Source: an uncultured Collinsella sp. (GTDB lineage: Bacteria; Actinomycetota; Coriobacteriia; Coriobacteriales; Coriobacteriaceae). Taken from it: a stretch of DNA of 64,000 bases. Of the stretch, positions 31,814-40,009 are shown piece after piece. Both the position numbers and the translations under genes were made by a program. The DNA lies in the NCBI GenBank assembly GCA_900548565.1, contig URKV01000001.1:6845-70844 (forward strand), read 5' to 3'. Under the pieces are notes generated by a model, which was given only the letters and a program-made list of their open reading frames with translations, did no database searches and was not told the DNA's origin. Numbering within the stretch: the stretch's first letter is position 1; each line of letters starts with the position of its first letter.

Positions 31814-32596
31814 ATGGACAAACGAGATCTTGAGCAATTGCTAAGTGACGTGGCAGACGGAAGCATTATGCCGGCCGATGCCCTCACGCGCATCCAGACG
31901 GCGCCGACCGCCGACCTGGGCTTTGCACAGCTCGATCTTTCGCGCGGGGTGCGCCAGGGAGCCGGCGAGGTTGTCTACGGTGCCGGTAAAACCGCCGAGC
32001 AGATTACCGCCATTATCGAAGCGCTGCGCGATGCCGGCCAGGAGCGCGTCCTGGTCACGCGCCTGGACAGCGAAAAAGCAGCCCGTACCTCGGAGCTCCT
32101 CGGCAACGGCATCGACCTGGGATATATCCCGAACGCACAGCTCGCCCTCGTGGGCGGCAAGCCCTCCCCTACTGGCAACGGACGCATCGTCGTCGCCTGC
32201 GCCGGCACGAGCGACTTGCCCGTCGCCGAGGAAGCCGCGTTGACGGCCGAATTCTATGGCAACGAGGTCGACCGCCTCTACGACGTGGGTGTTGCCGGCC
32301 TGCACCGCCTGCTCGCGCATGCCGAGGAACTTGCACAGGCGCAGGTGGTCATCGCCATCGCCGGCATGGAGGGCGCGTTGGCGAGCGTTGTCGGCGGCCT
32401 GGTGAGCTGTCCGGTCATCGCCGTTCCCACCAGCGTGGGCTACGGCGCAAGTTTTGGTGGCGTAGCCGCACTGCTCGCCATGCTCAACTCCTGTGCCAGC
32501 GGCGTATCGGTCGTCAATATCGACAACGGCTTTGGTGCCGCCTACCAGGCAAGTCTTATCAATCATCTGAGCGCCGGCACACCCCGCGCCCGCTAA
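31814..32596 (+). CDS. larB: Nickel-pincer cofactor biosynthesis protein LarB
   Basis: A 260-residue protein. The C-terminal two-thirds resembles AIR carboxylase (ACAGTSDLPVAEEAALTAEFYG, YDVGVAGLHRLL, PTSVGYGASFGGVAALLAML). LarB carboxylates nicotinic acid adenine dinucleotide and releases AMP, the first step of the nickel-pincer cofactor of lactate racemase. AAGGGAA precedes the ATG at 31814. It is 10 bp upstream of larC. A double palindrome controls the upstream region. Confidence 0.93.
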   Translation: MDKRDLEQLLSDVADGSIMPADALTRIQTAPTADLGFAQLDLSRGVRQGAGEVVYGAGKTAEQITAIIEALRDAGQERVLVTRLDSEKAARTSELLGNGIDLGYIPNAQLALVGGKPSPTGNGRIVVACAGTSDLPVAEEAALTAEFYGNEVDRLYDVGVAGLHRLLAHAEELAQAQVVIAIAGMEGALASVVGGLVSCPVIAVPTSVGYGASFGGVAALLAMLNSCASGVSVVNIDNGFGAAYQASLINHLSAGTPRAR

Positions 32597-32606
32597 GGAG
32601 CATTCC

Positions 32607-33518
32607 ATGTCCAATCATCAGCACACGCTTATCATCGACGGCACCTCGGGCATCAGCGGCGACATGACTGTCGCGGCCCTGCTCGACCTGGGCGCCAGCG
32701 AGGAGCACCTGCGCGAACAGCTCGCTACGCTGCCGGTCGACGGCTTTACGATCGCCGTCACGCGTGCAAACAAGCATGGCATCGACGCCTGTGATTTTGA
32801 CGTCCAGCTTGCAGAGGAGCTCGAGAACCACGACCACGATATGGCCTGGCTCTACGGCAACGAAGCAGCTGCCGAGCACACGCACGAGCACGAGCACCAC
32901 CATCATGAGCACGACGAGCACAGTCACTGCCACGAACATGATCATGAGGCCCACGGCCATGACCACGAGGGCCATCATCACGCCCACCACCATCACCACC
33001 GTTCTTTGGCGGACGTCACTGCTATCATCGACGGCTCGCAGCTAAGCGATGGCGCCAAGCGTCGTGCGCTCGCCATCTTTACCGCGCTCGCCGCCGCCGA
33101 GGCAAAGGCCCACGGCAAAACGCCCGAGACCGTCATGTTCCACGAGGTGGGCGCCGTCGACTCCATCGTTGACATCTGCTCGGTCGCCATCTGCCTCGAT
33201 GACCTGGGCATCGAGGATATTGTCGTCGAGTCGCTCTCCGAGGGCCACGGCACCATCCACTGCGCCCACGGCCTTATGCCCATTCCCGTCCCCGCTGTCG
33301 TCAACCTGTGCCAGGCGGGCAATATCGCCCTCACGCCCGCACCGGTCGCCGGCGAGCTCGTGACGCCCACGGGCGCCGCCATCGTTACCGCGCTGCGCAC
33401 GTCCGAGCACCTGCCGGCACGCTACCACATCGAAGCCGTCGGCTACGGCGCCGGCAAGCGCCCCTACGAGGGTTGCTCCGGCACGCTCCGTTGTCTACTC
33501 GTTCACGTGGATGCATAG
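32607..33518 (+). CDS. larC: LarC-type nickel insertase, N-terminal form lacking the LarC2 domain
   Basis: A 303-residue protein with the LarC N-terminal domain (IDGTSGISGDMTVAALLDLGA, FHEVGAVDSIVDI, TPTGAAIVTAL, GYGAGKRPYEGCSGTLRCLL). Residues 91-131 hold 24 histidines, a nickel-binding stretch. Full-length LarC proteins continue for about 100-130 more residues (the LarC2 CTP-binding domain); here a TAG follows directly and the tetR ATG begins two bases later. In Lactiplantibacillus plantarum the two halves are joined by programmed frameshifting, but no LarC2-like sequence follows in any frame here. LarC2 may be elsewhere in the genome. Function as nickel store/insertase is inferred. Confidence 0.88.
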   Translation: MSNHQHTLIIDGTSGISGDMTVAALLDLGASEEHLREQLATLPVDGFTIAVTRANKHGIDACDFDVQLAEELENHDHDMAWLYGNEAAAEHTHEHEHHHHEHDEHSHCHEHDHEAHGHDHEGHHHAHHHHHRSLADVTAIIDGSQLSDGAKRRALAIFTALAAAEAKAHGKTPETVMFHEVGAVDSIVDICSVAICLDDLGIEDIVVESLSEGHGTIHCAHGLMPIPVPAVVNLCQAGNIALTPAPVAGELVTPTGAAIVTALRTSEHLPARYHIEAVGYGAGKRPYEGCSGTLRCLLVHVDA

Positions 33519-33520
33519 CC

Positions 33521-34060
33521 ATGGATGCCCGCAAAGAAAAAAGCCGCGCTGCCATCGTTGCAGCGTTCTCCGAGCTGCTACGCGAAGAGGATTACGGCAA
33601 GATTACCGTCGGCGACATCATCGCTCGTGCCCATGTTGGTCGGGCCACATTCTACGGCCTCTTTAAGAGCAAAGACGACCTACTGTCCGAGCTCGTGAGC
33701 GACATCTGCGCCCACGCCCTCGACGACGATGGTACGCCGCTCGACGACCCACTCGTGCAAGTCGAGCATATCCTCAACAACCTCTGGGATCGTCGTCAGG
33801 GCGTACGCGCCCTCGTAGCCGGCGCCGGCTCACGCGTCTTCGCCGACTGCTTACGCAAGACCATCATGTCGCGCGCAGCCGAAACCGTCCCTACCGACCC
33901 AAACGGCCCCGCCGCCACCATGGACCGAAGCTTCCTACTACACCACATAGCCTCAAGCTTCGTAGGAATGGTCCAATGGTGGGCCTGGCACAACTTCCAA
34001 GCAGATAAGGCCGAAGTAGCCAAAGACTACCTATCAGTCATTAAGCCTCTCTTCAACTGA
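33521..34060 (+). CDS. TetR/AcrR-family transcriptional regulator
   Basis: A 179-residue regulator with a typical N-terminal helix-turn-helix (RAAIVAAFSELLREEDYGKITVGDIIARAHVGRATFYGLFKSKDDLL, residues 9-54) and a short helical ligand domain with C-terminal FVGMVQWWAWHNF. The last motif is common in the TetR_C_7/8-like group. It is translationally linked to larC (two-base gap) and so probably regulates the lar genes, perhaps through the 31722 palindrome. Confidence 0.85.
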   Translation: MDARKEKSRAAIVAAFSELLREEDYGKITVGDIIARAHVGRATFYGLFKSKDDLLSELVSDICAHALDDDGTPLDDPLVQVEHILNNLWDRRQGVRALVAGAGSRVFADCLRKTIMSRAAETVPTDPNGPAATMDRSFLLHHIASSFVGMVQWWAWHNFQADKAEVAKDYLSVIKPLFN

Positions 34061-34068
34061 GTAAACCC

Positions 34069-34134
34069 CTCATCCCAAAGTTCCGACCTCATCTCAAAGC
34101 GCCGCCCCAACCCAAAGCACAATCCATCCCAAAG
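34069..34134. repeat. Degenerate tandem repeat, four copies of 17-19 bp
   Basis: CTCATCCCAAAG, CTCATCTCAAAG, CCAACCCAAAG and TCCATCCCAAAG start at 34069, 34088, 34107 and 34123. The AAAG ends are spaced 19, 18 and 17 bp. It begins nine bases past tetR. Confidence 0.55.
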
Positions 34135-34234
34135 TGTCGACAGAAGCCCAACGCCCCTACCAGCAACAAGCCCCTCCCATCCAAATTCAGATATATATTG
34201 GGTTGCTTGTGCGAACGCAACAAAGACCCCGCAG

Positions 34235-34357
34235 CCGTCCGCATGGGGTAACTTCCCAGCGCACTCCGCAGGACGCAAAAAGGCTCGCCGCACAAAGTGC
34301 GCAGCGAGCCTTTTTGCATGTCCGAGGACGCGCTGGGAAGTTACCCCATGCGGACGG
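34235..34357. repeat. Nested perfect inverted repeat between tetR and larD-like gene (family 1, copy N4)
   Basis: Perfect 28-bp outer arms lie at 34235-34262 and 34330-34357. Perfect 14-bp inner arms (GCAAAAAGGCTCGC) lie at 34275-34288 and 34304-34317, tipped by CGCAC-AAA-GTGCG. Internal loops ACTCCGCAGGAC and ATGTCCGAGGAC are identical to those of the copy at 36792-36910, while both stems differ. It sits between convergent genes and its A/T runs could end transcription both ways. Confidence 0.85.
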
Positions 34358-34379
34358 CGGACAACTATGTAGCCTCAGA

Positions 34380-35111
34380 CTAGAACATGCCCAAGAAACC
34401 ATGCACAAACAGCGCGGCCAGAGCAGCACCGATAAACGGAGCGATGCCAGGAACGAGCAGGCCGTACTTCCAGTTGTTGTCAGCCTTGTTCTTGATCGGC
34501 AGCACCTGATAAGCCATGCGAGGACCAAGGTCACGAGCCTGGTTCATGGCGAAGCCGGTGATGCCGCCCATACCCATGCCAACAGCCCAAACGATCAGAC
34601 CCACGCAGATAGCAAGCATCAGAACGTTCTCACCAGCACGGCTAGCAGCGGCGAGAATGGCGCTGATGAACACGAAGGTGCAGATAGCCTCGCAGAAGAA
34701 GTTGCGGGCATAGTTCGTGCCCTCGGTAGTGGGGTTGGTCGAGAAGATGTTGCGCTGGGCAATGGGGTCGACGACGCCCTCGGAAGCCTTGAACTCATCG
34801 GCATACATAAGCCAAGCGATTACGGCGCCCACAAAGCCGCCGAGCATATCAGCAACCATGAAGGGGATGCAACTGCTCCACGGCACCAGGCCGACGATGC
34901 ACTGGGCAAGTACCATGGCGGGGTTCATGCACACGGCGCCGCCAAAGACAAACAGGCAAACCGAGATGCCAAAAGACCAGGTGGTGATGGCAAACATGTG
35001 GCCGGAGCCCTGATACTTGGTGCCCTTAAGCACGGTATCGCAGTGCACGCCCACGCCAAAGATGATCATGAGGGCCGTTGCGCCGAATTCGCAGAGGAGT
35101 TTGGTAAGCAT
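34380..35111 (-). CDS. larD: MIP-family channel, LarD-like (lactate/glycerol facilitator)
   Basis: A 243-residue aquaglyceroporin with six transmembrane segments and two half-helices. The first box is a normal NPA (VCMNPAMVL). The second, expected as NPA before RDLGPR, reads NQA (FAMNQARDLGPR). It is 49 bp downstream of larA on the same strand, matching LarD, the lactic acid channel of lar operons. Glycerol or another small solute is possible. No strong ribosome site is evident beyond AAGAAAGATAAGG upstream of the ATG. Confidence 0.85.
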   Translation of the reverse strand: MLTKLLCEFGATALMIIFGVGVHCDTVLKGTKYQGSGHMFAITTWSFGISVCLFVFGGAVCMNPAMVLAQCIVGLVPWSSCIPFMVADMLGGFVGAVIAWLMYADEFKASEGVVDPIAQRNIFSTNPTTEGTNYARNFFCEAICTFVFISAILAAASRAGENVLMLAICVGLIVWAVGMGMGGITGFAMNQARDLGPRMAYQVLPIKNKADNNWKYGLLVPGIAPFIGAALAALFVHGFLGMF

Positions 35112-35160
35112 AAAACCTTATCTTTCTTGTCGGTTATAAACGATTCGTTTAGGCCGCGTA

Positions 35161-36438
35161 CTAGTGCTGAGCGACGACAACGCCCAGGCCATCGGGAATG
35201 ACGGCTACCTTGGCATCGGCACCCTTCATCTCAAAGGCGAGCTTGAGCGCCTCATCGAGAGTGTTGACCGGCGTCATGTGCATATCCTTGATCATCTGGT
35301 GATCGCACAGGTCGGTAACCATGATCACAGGATGATGCGCCAGGATGCGGGCAAAGATCTGGCTCGTCCACTGGTCGGGCAGGGTCTCGTCCTTAGGACG
35401 GTCGATGCAGGCGCGCTCAAACTCTGCCGGATCATTGTCGGCGATGTTGTGATAGAAGCCCTCGCCACCGTGACCGTCGGCACAACCGGCGACATCGATG
35501 ATCACGCCGCCCTCGGGAAGTGTGGCCTCGGCAGCACACATGCCCTTCACGGCCTGATAGATGTTCTGATCGAGCGGGTAGCCACCGTTGGTGGTAATGG
35601 CAATCTCGCACTCAACGGGCTCAACGCCTGCAAGGCTCTTCACGAACTCGCAGCCAGCCTCGTGTGCCTTGTGGATGTCACCAGCAAAGGAGCCGATGAC
35701 CTCGTGCTTGCCGTTGAGCACCACGTTAAGCACAAAGGCGAGGTGAGCCATCTCGGCGGCGGCGAACATGTCCTCGCTCACATGGTTGTGGCACAGGTTG
35801 CCGGCACGCGAATGGGAATCGTTCACAAACTGACCGTTGTGGTTGTACATGATGGTCTTGTAGCTGGCGATGCCAGGCAGGACGGACTTGCGGCTACCAG
35901 AGAAACCGGCAAAGAAGTGCGGCTCAATAAAGCCCTCGGCAAGCAGCAGATCGCAATCGGCAGCAATCTTGTTGATGATGCACTCGCCGCCAGAAGGCAG
36001 GGTGCCAATCTTTTTCATCATGCTGTCATCGGTCGCGACGTGCATAACGATTTCCTCGTTGGCAACGATCTCCTCGCCGTACTTGTTGACGAGTTCCTCG
36101 TGCGTCGACGGACGATGCATACCCGTAGCAACCAAAATACGCACGCGAGCCTCGGGCGCAGCAGAATGGATGTGATGCAGCAGAATAGGCATCGTCACAC
36201 GCGAGGGAACGGGACGCGTATGATCGGAGCTAATAATGACGATATCCTTCTTGCCAGCACAAAGCTCCTCGAGCGAAGGCGAGCCATAAGGGTTGGCAAG
36301 CGACTCCTCTACCAGCTCTTCCTGCGATTTTGTAGTCTTAAACTCGTTTTGATGACCTTCCATCACACCCGCGAAGTTCTTATCCTCGAGCTCCAGATGC
36401 AACGTCTTGTGGTCAAACGGCAGTTCACATTCAAACAA
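35161..36438 (-). CDS. larA: Nickel-dependent lactate racemase
   Basis: A 425-residue protein. With a TTG start at 36438 (AGGAAGAGGG nine bases upstream) the key residues fall at the numbers known from L. plantarum LarA: His108 in GMHRP, His174 in EPHFF, Lys184 in GSRKSVLPG (cofactor attachment) and His200 in YNHNGQF (nickel ligand). SSDHTRPVPS and DGHGGEGFYHN are also present. It interconverts L- and D-lactate. An ATG start further upstream would precede the ribosome site and is unlikely. larD-like follows. LarE, needed to sulphurate the cofactor, is not in the window. Confidence 0.95.
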   Translation of the reverse strand: MFECELPFDHKTLHLELEDKNFAGVMEGHQNEFKTTKSQEELVEESLANPYGSPSLEELCAGKKDIVIISSDHTRPVPSRVTMPILLHHIHSAAPEARVRILVATGMHRPSTHEELVNKYGEEIVANEEIVMHVATDDSMMKKIGTLPSGGECIINKIAADCDLLLAEGFIEPHFFAGFSGSRKSVLPGIASYKTIMYNHNGQFVNDSHSRAGNLCHNHVSEDMFAAAEMAHLAFVLNVVLNGKHEVIGSFAGDIHKAHEAGCEFVKSLAGVEPVECEIAITTNGGYPLDQNIYQAVKGMCAAEATLPEGGVIIDVAGCADGHGGEGFYHNIADNDPAEFERACIDRPKDETLPDQWTSQIFARILAHHPVIMVTDLCDHQMIKDMHMTPVNTLDEALKLAFEMKGADAKVAVIPDGLGVVVAQH

Positions 36439-36651
36439 TGACGAGCGCCCTCTTCCTTTCAACTGACACACTAGATAAACCGTTGGAAGGATACGCCGCT
36501 CGCCGAAAAACACCACCGTCTACCGACCCATTAACATAACGTTCATATTTGACCTATAACAAAACGGCCGCGATCCCAAACGGAACCGCGGCCAAAAAGC
36601 CCACACCGCACCCCACATTAGGCGCGAAGCGCGCCATATCCCCCCAGCCGC

Positions 36652-36794
36652 AATCCGCCGAAGACCGAGGACGAAGGGGCCCGACGGGTTTCCCTCTGAA
36701 TGCATTCCGCAGCACGAAGCCCCATCAAAAAGCGCGAAGCGCACTATCTTTCCCCCAGCAGTAATCCGCCGAAGACCGAGGACGAAGGGGCCCG
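36652..36794. repeat. 32-bp direct repeat, two copies 111 bp apart
   Basis: Positions 36652-36683 and 36763-36794 are identical (core AGACCGAGGACGAAGGGG). Preceding bases are also similar (GCGCGAAGCGC and CCCCCAGC). Between them lies a degraded piece resembling the N5 loop (GCATTCCGCAGCACG). Together with N5 this fills the 500-bp gap between larA and ppc. Confidence 0.7.
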
Positions 36795-36910
36795 CCGTAT
36801 GCCTGCTTTCCGGCGCACTCCGCAGGACGCAAGAAGCCCTCGCCGCACGAAGTGCGCAGCGAGGGCTTCTTGCATGTCCGAGGACGCGCCGGAAAGCAGG
36901 CATACGGCGG
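36792..36910. repeat. Nested perfect inverted repeat after ppc (family 1, copy N5)
   Basis: Perfect 25-bp outer arms lie at 36792-36816 and 36886-36910. Perfect 15-bp inner arms (GCAAGAAGCCCTCGC) lie at 36829-36843 and 36859-36873. Loops ACTCCGCAGGAC (36817-36828) and ATGTCCGAGGAC (36874-36885) and the CGCAC-GAA-GTGCG tip match copy N4. It starts 28 bp past the ppc stop. Confidence 0.85.
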
Positions 36911-36938
36911 TCCCCGGTGAGAGCCACAGGGCTATCGA

Positions 36939-39752
36939 TTACCCCGTGTTTTGTAGACCCGCCGAGACGCCGGTCACAGTCGAAAGAATCAGGCTCATGT
37001 ACTCAGCCTTCTTCTCCTCGGCCATCTCGTCCTGGTTCATACGCACCTCGCGAAGGGCGCGGACCTGGGCGATGGACAGGGCGTCGACGTAGGGGTTACG
37101 CACGCGAACGGCGCAGCCGAGCACGCGACGACGCTGCAGCGGCCACTCATCACCGACGATGGCAAGGACCCACTTACGCGTGAGCTGCATCTCGGTGAAG
37201 ACCTTCTTGGACAGATCATCGCGGTCGCCCAGGTGCAGATACATCTTGGCGATGCGCTGATCGGTCTTGGCGATCGACATCTCAATATTGTCGATAAAGG
37301 TGCGGAAGAACGGCCACTCTTGGTAGGCAGCCTTGAGCTGGTCAAGATCGCCAAGCTGCTCGCAGGCGGTGCCCAGGCCGTACCAAGCGGCCAGGTTAAT
37401 GCGCGCCTGGCTCCAGCTGAAGATCCACGGAATGGTACGCAGGTCGTCGAGTGACTTCGCACCCAGACCGCGCTTGGCCGGACGCGAGCCGATCGGCAGC
37501 AGACCGACCTCGGTCAGCGGCGTCACGGTCGAGAACCACGGTGTAAAGTCCTCGGTGTTCAGCAGGTCCAGATAGCGCTCGTGGCTTGCGGTGTTGAGCT
37601 TCTCGGCCATATCCCAGAACTTCTGCGTGGTCTCGGTGTTGGTCTTCTCGACACTCGGGGCCGACTGCAAAAGCGTTGCGGCAGCAACGGACTCAACATG
37701 GCGCTGAGCCAGCGTGCGGTTGCCGTAACGGGCAAAGATGACCTCGCCCTGCTCGGTGAGCTTAAAGAAGCAGTTGACCGAACCCTTGGGCTGCGCCAGC
37801 ACGGCCTTGTTGGCCGGGCCGCCACCACGGCCCACGGCACCGCCGCGACCGTGCATGAGCACCAGGTCGATATCGTTCTTCTCGGCCCACTTGGCGATGC
37901 GCTCCTGCGCGGAGTGCAGCGCGAGCATGGCCGTGGTAGGACCGGCGTCCTTGGAGGAGTCGGAATAGCCCAGCATGACCTCCATGCGGCGGTTGGTCTG
38001 GGCAAGGCGCTTTTGCACCACGGGCAGCGTAAGCATCTGGTCGAGCACGTCGACGCAGCCCTCGAGGTCCTCGAGCTGCTCGAACAGCGGGATCACGTCG
38101 AGCTCGGGGACATCCTCCTCGTGTGCAAAGGACAGGTGGGCAAGCTCAAAGACGTCGGCCACATGCTGGGCACTCTTGGTAAACGAGATGATGTAGCGGT
38201 GCGCCATCTTCTTGCCGTAGCGCTTTTGGATGGAGCCGATAGCGCGGAAGGTATCGATGACCTCGCGCGTCATGGGCTGCAGGTCGCCATGGATACCGTT
38301 CTCGTGGATATCCTTGAGGGCGCGGGCGTGCACCACGGAGTGCTGACGGAACTCCATCTCGACCATATGGAAGCCGAAGGACTCGACCTGCCAGATGATG
38401 GTCTGGACCGGACCGTAGGCGGCACGGACGGCACCGCAGGCAGCAAGCGAACGCTGGACGACGCGCAGGTCATCCAGGAACTCGTCGGCGCTGTGGTACA
38501 TGGTGTCGGTGATACGGCGCACAGTGGCGTTCAGACGGTCGGCCATGACGAGCATGACGGCACGATGCGGCTCGTGCTCGGAGATCAGCTCGGCACGGGC
38601 CGTGTACTGGGTGCTCATCTCGACCTGATGGTTCCACAGGTTGATGAGCTCGGCAGACGGCTTGCTGTAGGTGGCCTCGAGCGTGAGGTTGCGGCCGATG
38701 CGGCGGCACTTGTCCTCGAGCTTGAGCACCATGTGGGTAAAGTACTTGGCGGCGACCTCACGGCTCACCTTGGCGGTGACGTTGGGGTTACCGTCGCGGT
38801 CGGAACCGATCCAGCTGCCGGGATGGAAGAACGCCGGGCACAGCGGCGGCACGGTACCGGCCTTGTCGCCCAGCACCCAGTCGTCAAAACGACGATAGAT
38901 GACGGGGATAACGTCGAACAGCGTGTTATCAAAGATGTCGATGATGGTATCGGCTTCCTCGACCGGCGTGGGCTTCTTGAGCGCGATGGGGCTCGTACGC
39001 ACCAGGGCGTCGATCTCCTGCAGCATATGGCGCTCGTTCTCCACCAGGTCGGAGCCGCCCAGACGCGGACGCTCCTCCAGCAGGTTGGAGATACGGCGAA
39101 TCTTGCCCTCGACGGCCTTGCGACGGGCCTCAGTGGGATGCGCGGTAAAGACGGGATGGAACTCAAGCTTGCCGAGCAGCTCATTGGCACCCTCGACGCC
39201 CATCTCGTTTACCAACTGGTGATAGGCGACGGTGAGTTCGTTGGCGGGATCGACCTCGGTATCGGTCGATGCGCCGGCCTCGCGCTCGCGCAGCTGCGCC
39301 ACACGGTAGTTCTCCTCCGACAGGTTTGCCAAGTGGAAGAAGCTCGTAAAGGCGCGAACGATGACCTGCTGCTTATCAAGCGGCAGGCTGTCAATCAGAT
39401 CGACGACTTCGCGAAACGCCACGGCGGTGGGCTCGTCGGCAGTGGGCACGCCCTGTTCGTCAACGGACTCGTCGGCAGCGCGGCTACCGGGGTTGCCAGC
39501 ATTGGCCACAATCTCGGCTATCAAAATCTTGTCGAACAGGTCCGCGATCTCGGGATCATACTCGCTAAGCACACGACGTTCCAGGCGCAGGAACAGCGCC
39601 AGATTATCGCGCAGCTCCTCGGGGATCTCGATTTCGGCGAGACGCTCCCTGGACTCGGCATTCGAGCCGATTCGGTTAACGAGGCGGTTGACCACGGCAG
39701 CGACGCGCGCCGCGGCTTCGGGTACAGACTGGTTGCTTAGGTTCTCAGCCAC
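36939..39752 (-). CDS. ppc: Phosphoenolpyruvate carboxylase
   Basis: About 937 residues. VFTAHPTEARR contains the essential His, SDSSKDAG and GRGGAVGRGGGP are the phosphate and bicarbonate-binding loops, and the protein ends in the usual QNTG. It makes oxaloacetate from PEP. The GTG at 39752 is preferred because GGGAGG lies four bases upstream; an ATG at 39764 is only one base from AAGGAGG. TATAAT (minus strand) lies 45 bp upstream at 39797-39802. A nested hairpin (N5) follows the gene. Confidence 0.93.
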   Translation of the reverse strand: MAENLSNQSVPEAAARVAAVVNRLVNRIGSNAESRERLAEIEIPEELRDNLALFLRLERRVLSEYDPEIADLFDKILIAEIVANAGNPGSRAADESVDEQGVPTADEPTAVAFREVVDLIDSLPLDKQQVIVRAFTSFFHLANLSEENYRVAQLREREAGASTDTEVDPANELTVAYHQLVNEMGVEGANELLGKLEFHPVFTAHPTEARRKAVEGKIRRISNLLEERPRLGGSDLVENERHMLQEIDALVRTSPIALKKPTPVEEADTIIDIFDNTLFDVIPVIYRRFDDWVLGDKAGTVPPLCPAFFHPGSWIGSDRDGNPNVTAKVSREVAAKYFTHMVLKLEDKCRRIGRNLTLEATYSKPSAELINLWNHQVEMSTQYTARAELISEHEPHRAVMLVMADRLNATVRRITDTMYHSADEFLDDLRVVQRSLAACGAVRAAYGPVQTIIWQVESFGFHMVEMEFRQHSVVHARALKDIHENGIHGDLQPMTREVIDTFRAIGSIQKRYGKKMAHRYIISFTKSAQHVADVFELAHLSFAHEEDVPELDVIPLFEQLEDLEGCVDVLDQMLTLPVVQKRLAQTNRRMEVMLGYSDSSKDAGPTTAMLALHSAQERIAKWAEKNDIDLVLMHGRGGAVGRGGGPANKAVLAQPKGSVNCFFKLTEQGEVIFARYGNRTLAQRHVESVAAATLLQSAPSVEKTNTETTQKFWDMAEKLNTASHERYLDLLNTEDFTPWFSTVTPLTEVGLLPIGSRPAKRGLGAKSLDDLRTIPWIFSWSQARINLAAWYGLGTACEQLGDLDQLKAAYQEWPFFRTFIDNIEMSIAKTDQRIAKMYLHLGDRDDLSKKVFTEMQLTRKWVLAIVGDEWPLQRRRVLGCAVRVRNPYVDALSIAQVRALREVRMNQDEMAEEKKAEYMSLILSTVTGVSAGLQNTG

Positions 39753-39796
39753 GTTTCCTCCCATTCCTCCTTCTATGCACGTAACATGCGGTATTC

Positions 39797-39898
39797 ATTA
39801 TAGGCGCTTGAGAAATACTTTCGACACTGATTGCGCTTTACCACACAAAAGTATTTTCTGCATTGCAAGGGTTTTTGCCCCAAATGGTCGTATTTCTC
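39797..39898 (-). promoter_or_regulatory. ppc promoter with three AGAAATAC-type motifs
   Basis: TATAAT is at 39797-39802 (minus strand). GAGAAATAC (39810-39818) is inverted relative to GTATTTCTC (39890-39898), and AGAAAATACTTT occurs between them on the minus strand (about 39848-39859). They may bind a regulator or form a stem. Confidence 0.4.
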
Positions 39899-40009
39899 GG
39901 TGGGCGGCATATGCAAACGAGGGCATTCCGCATAAATGCGAAACACCCCCGTAACAATAGCTCTCCATGAGCAGGGCACGTTGGCAGGCCCGCAGCTCAA
40001 AAAGATGCG

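Noticed and set aside
33480..33530. Frameshift truncating LarC
   Set aside because: The following bases in all frames encode TetR, not LarC2-like sequence, so a simple one-base error would not restore the missing domain.
36520..36927. 135-codon minus-strand open frame between larA and ppc
   Set aside because: It runs through the 32-bp direct repeats and nested hairpin N5, so its repeated peptide (AGPFVLGLRRI) is a product of repeat DNA; it has no ribosome site.
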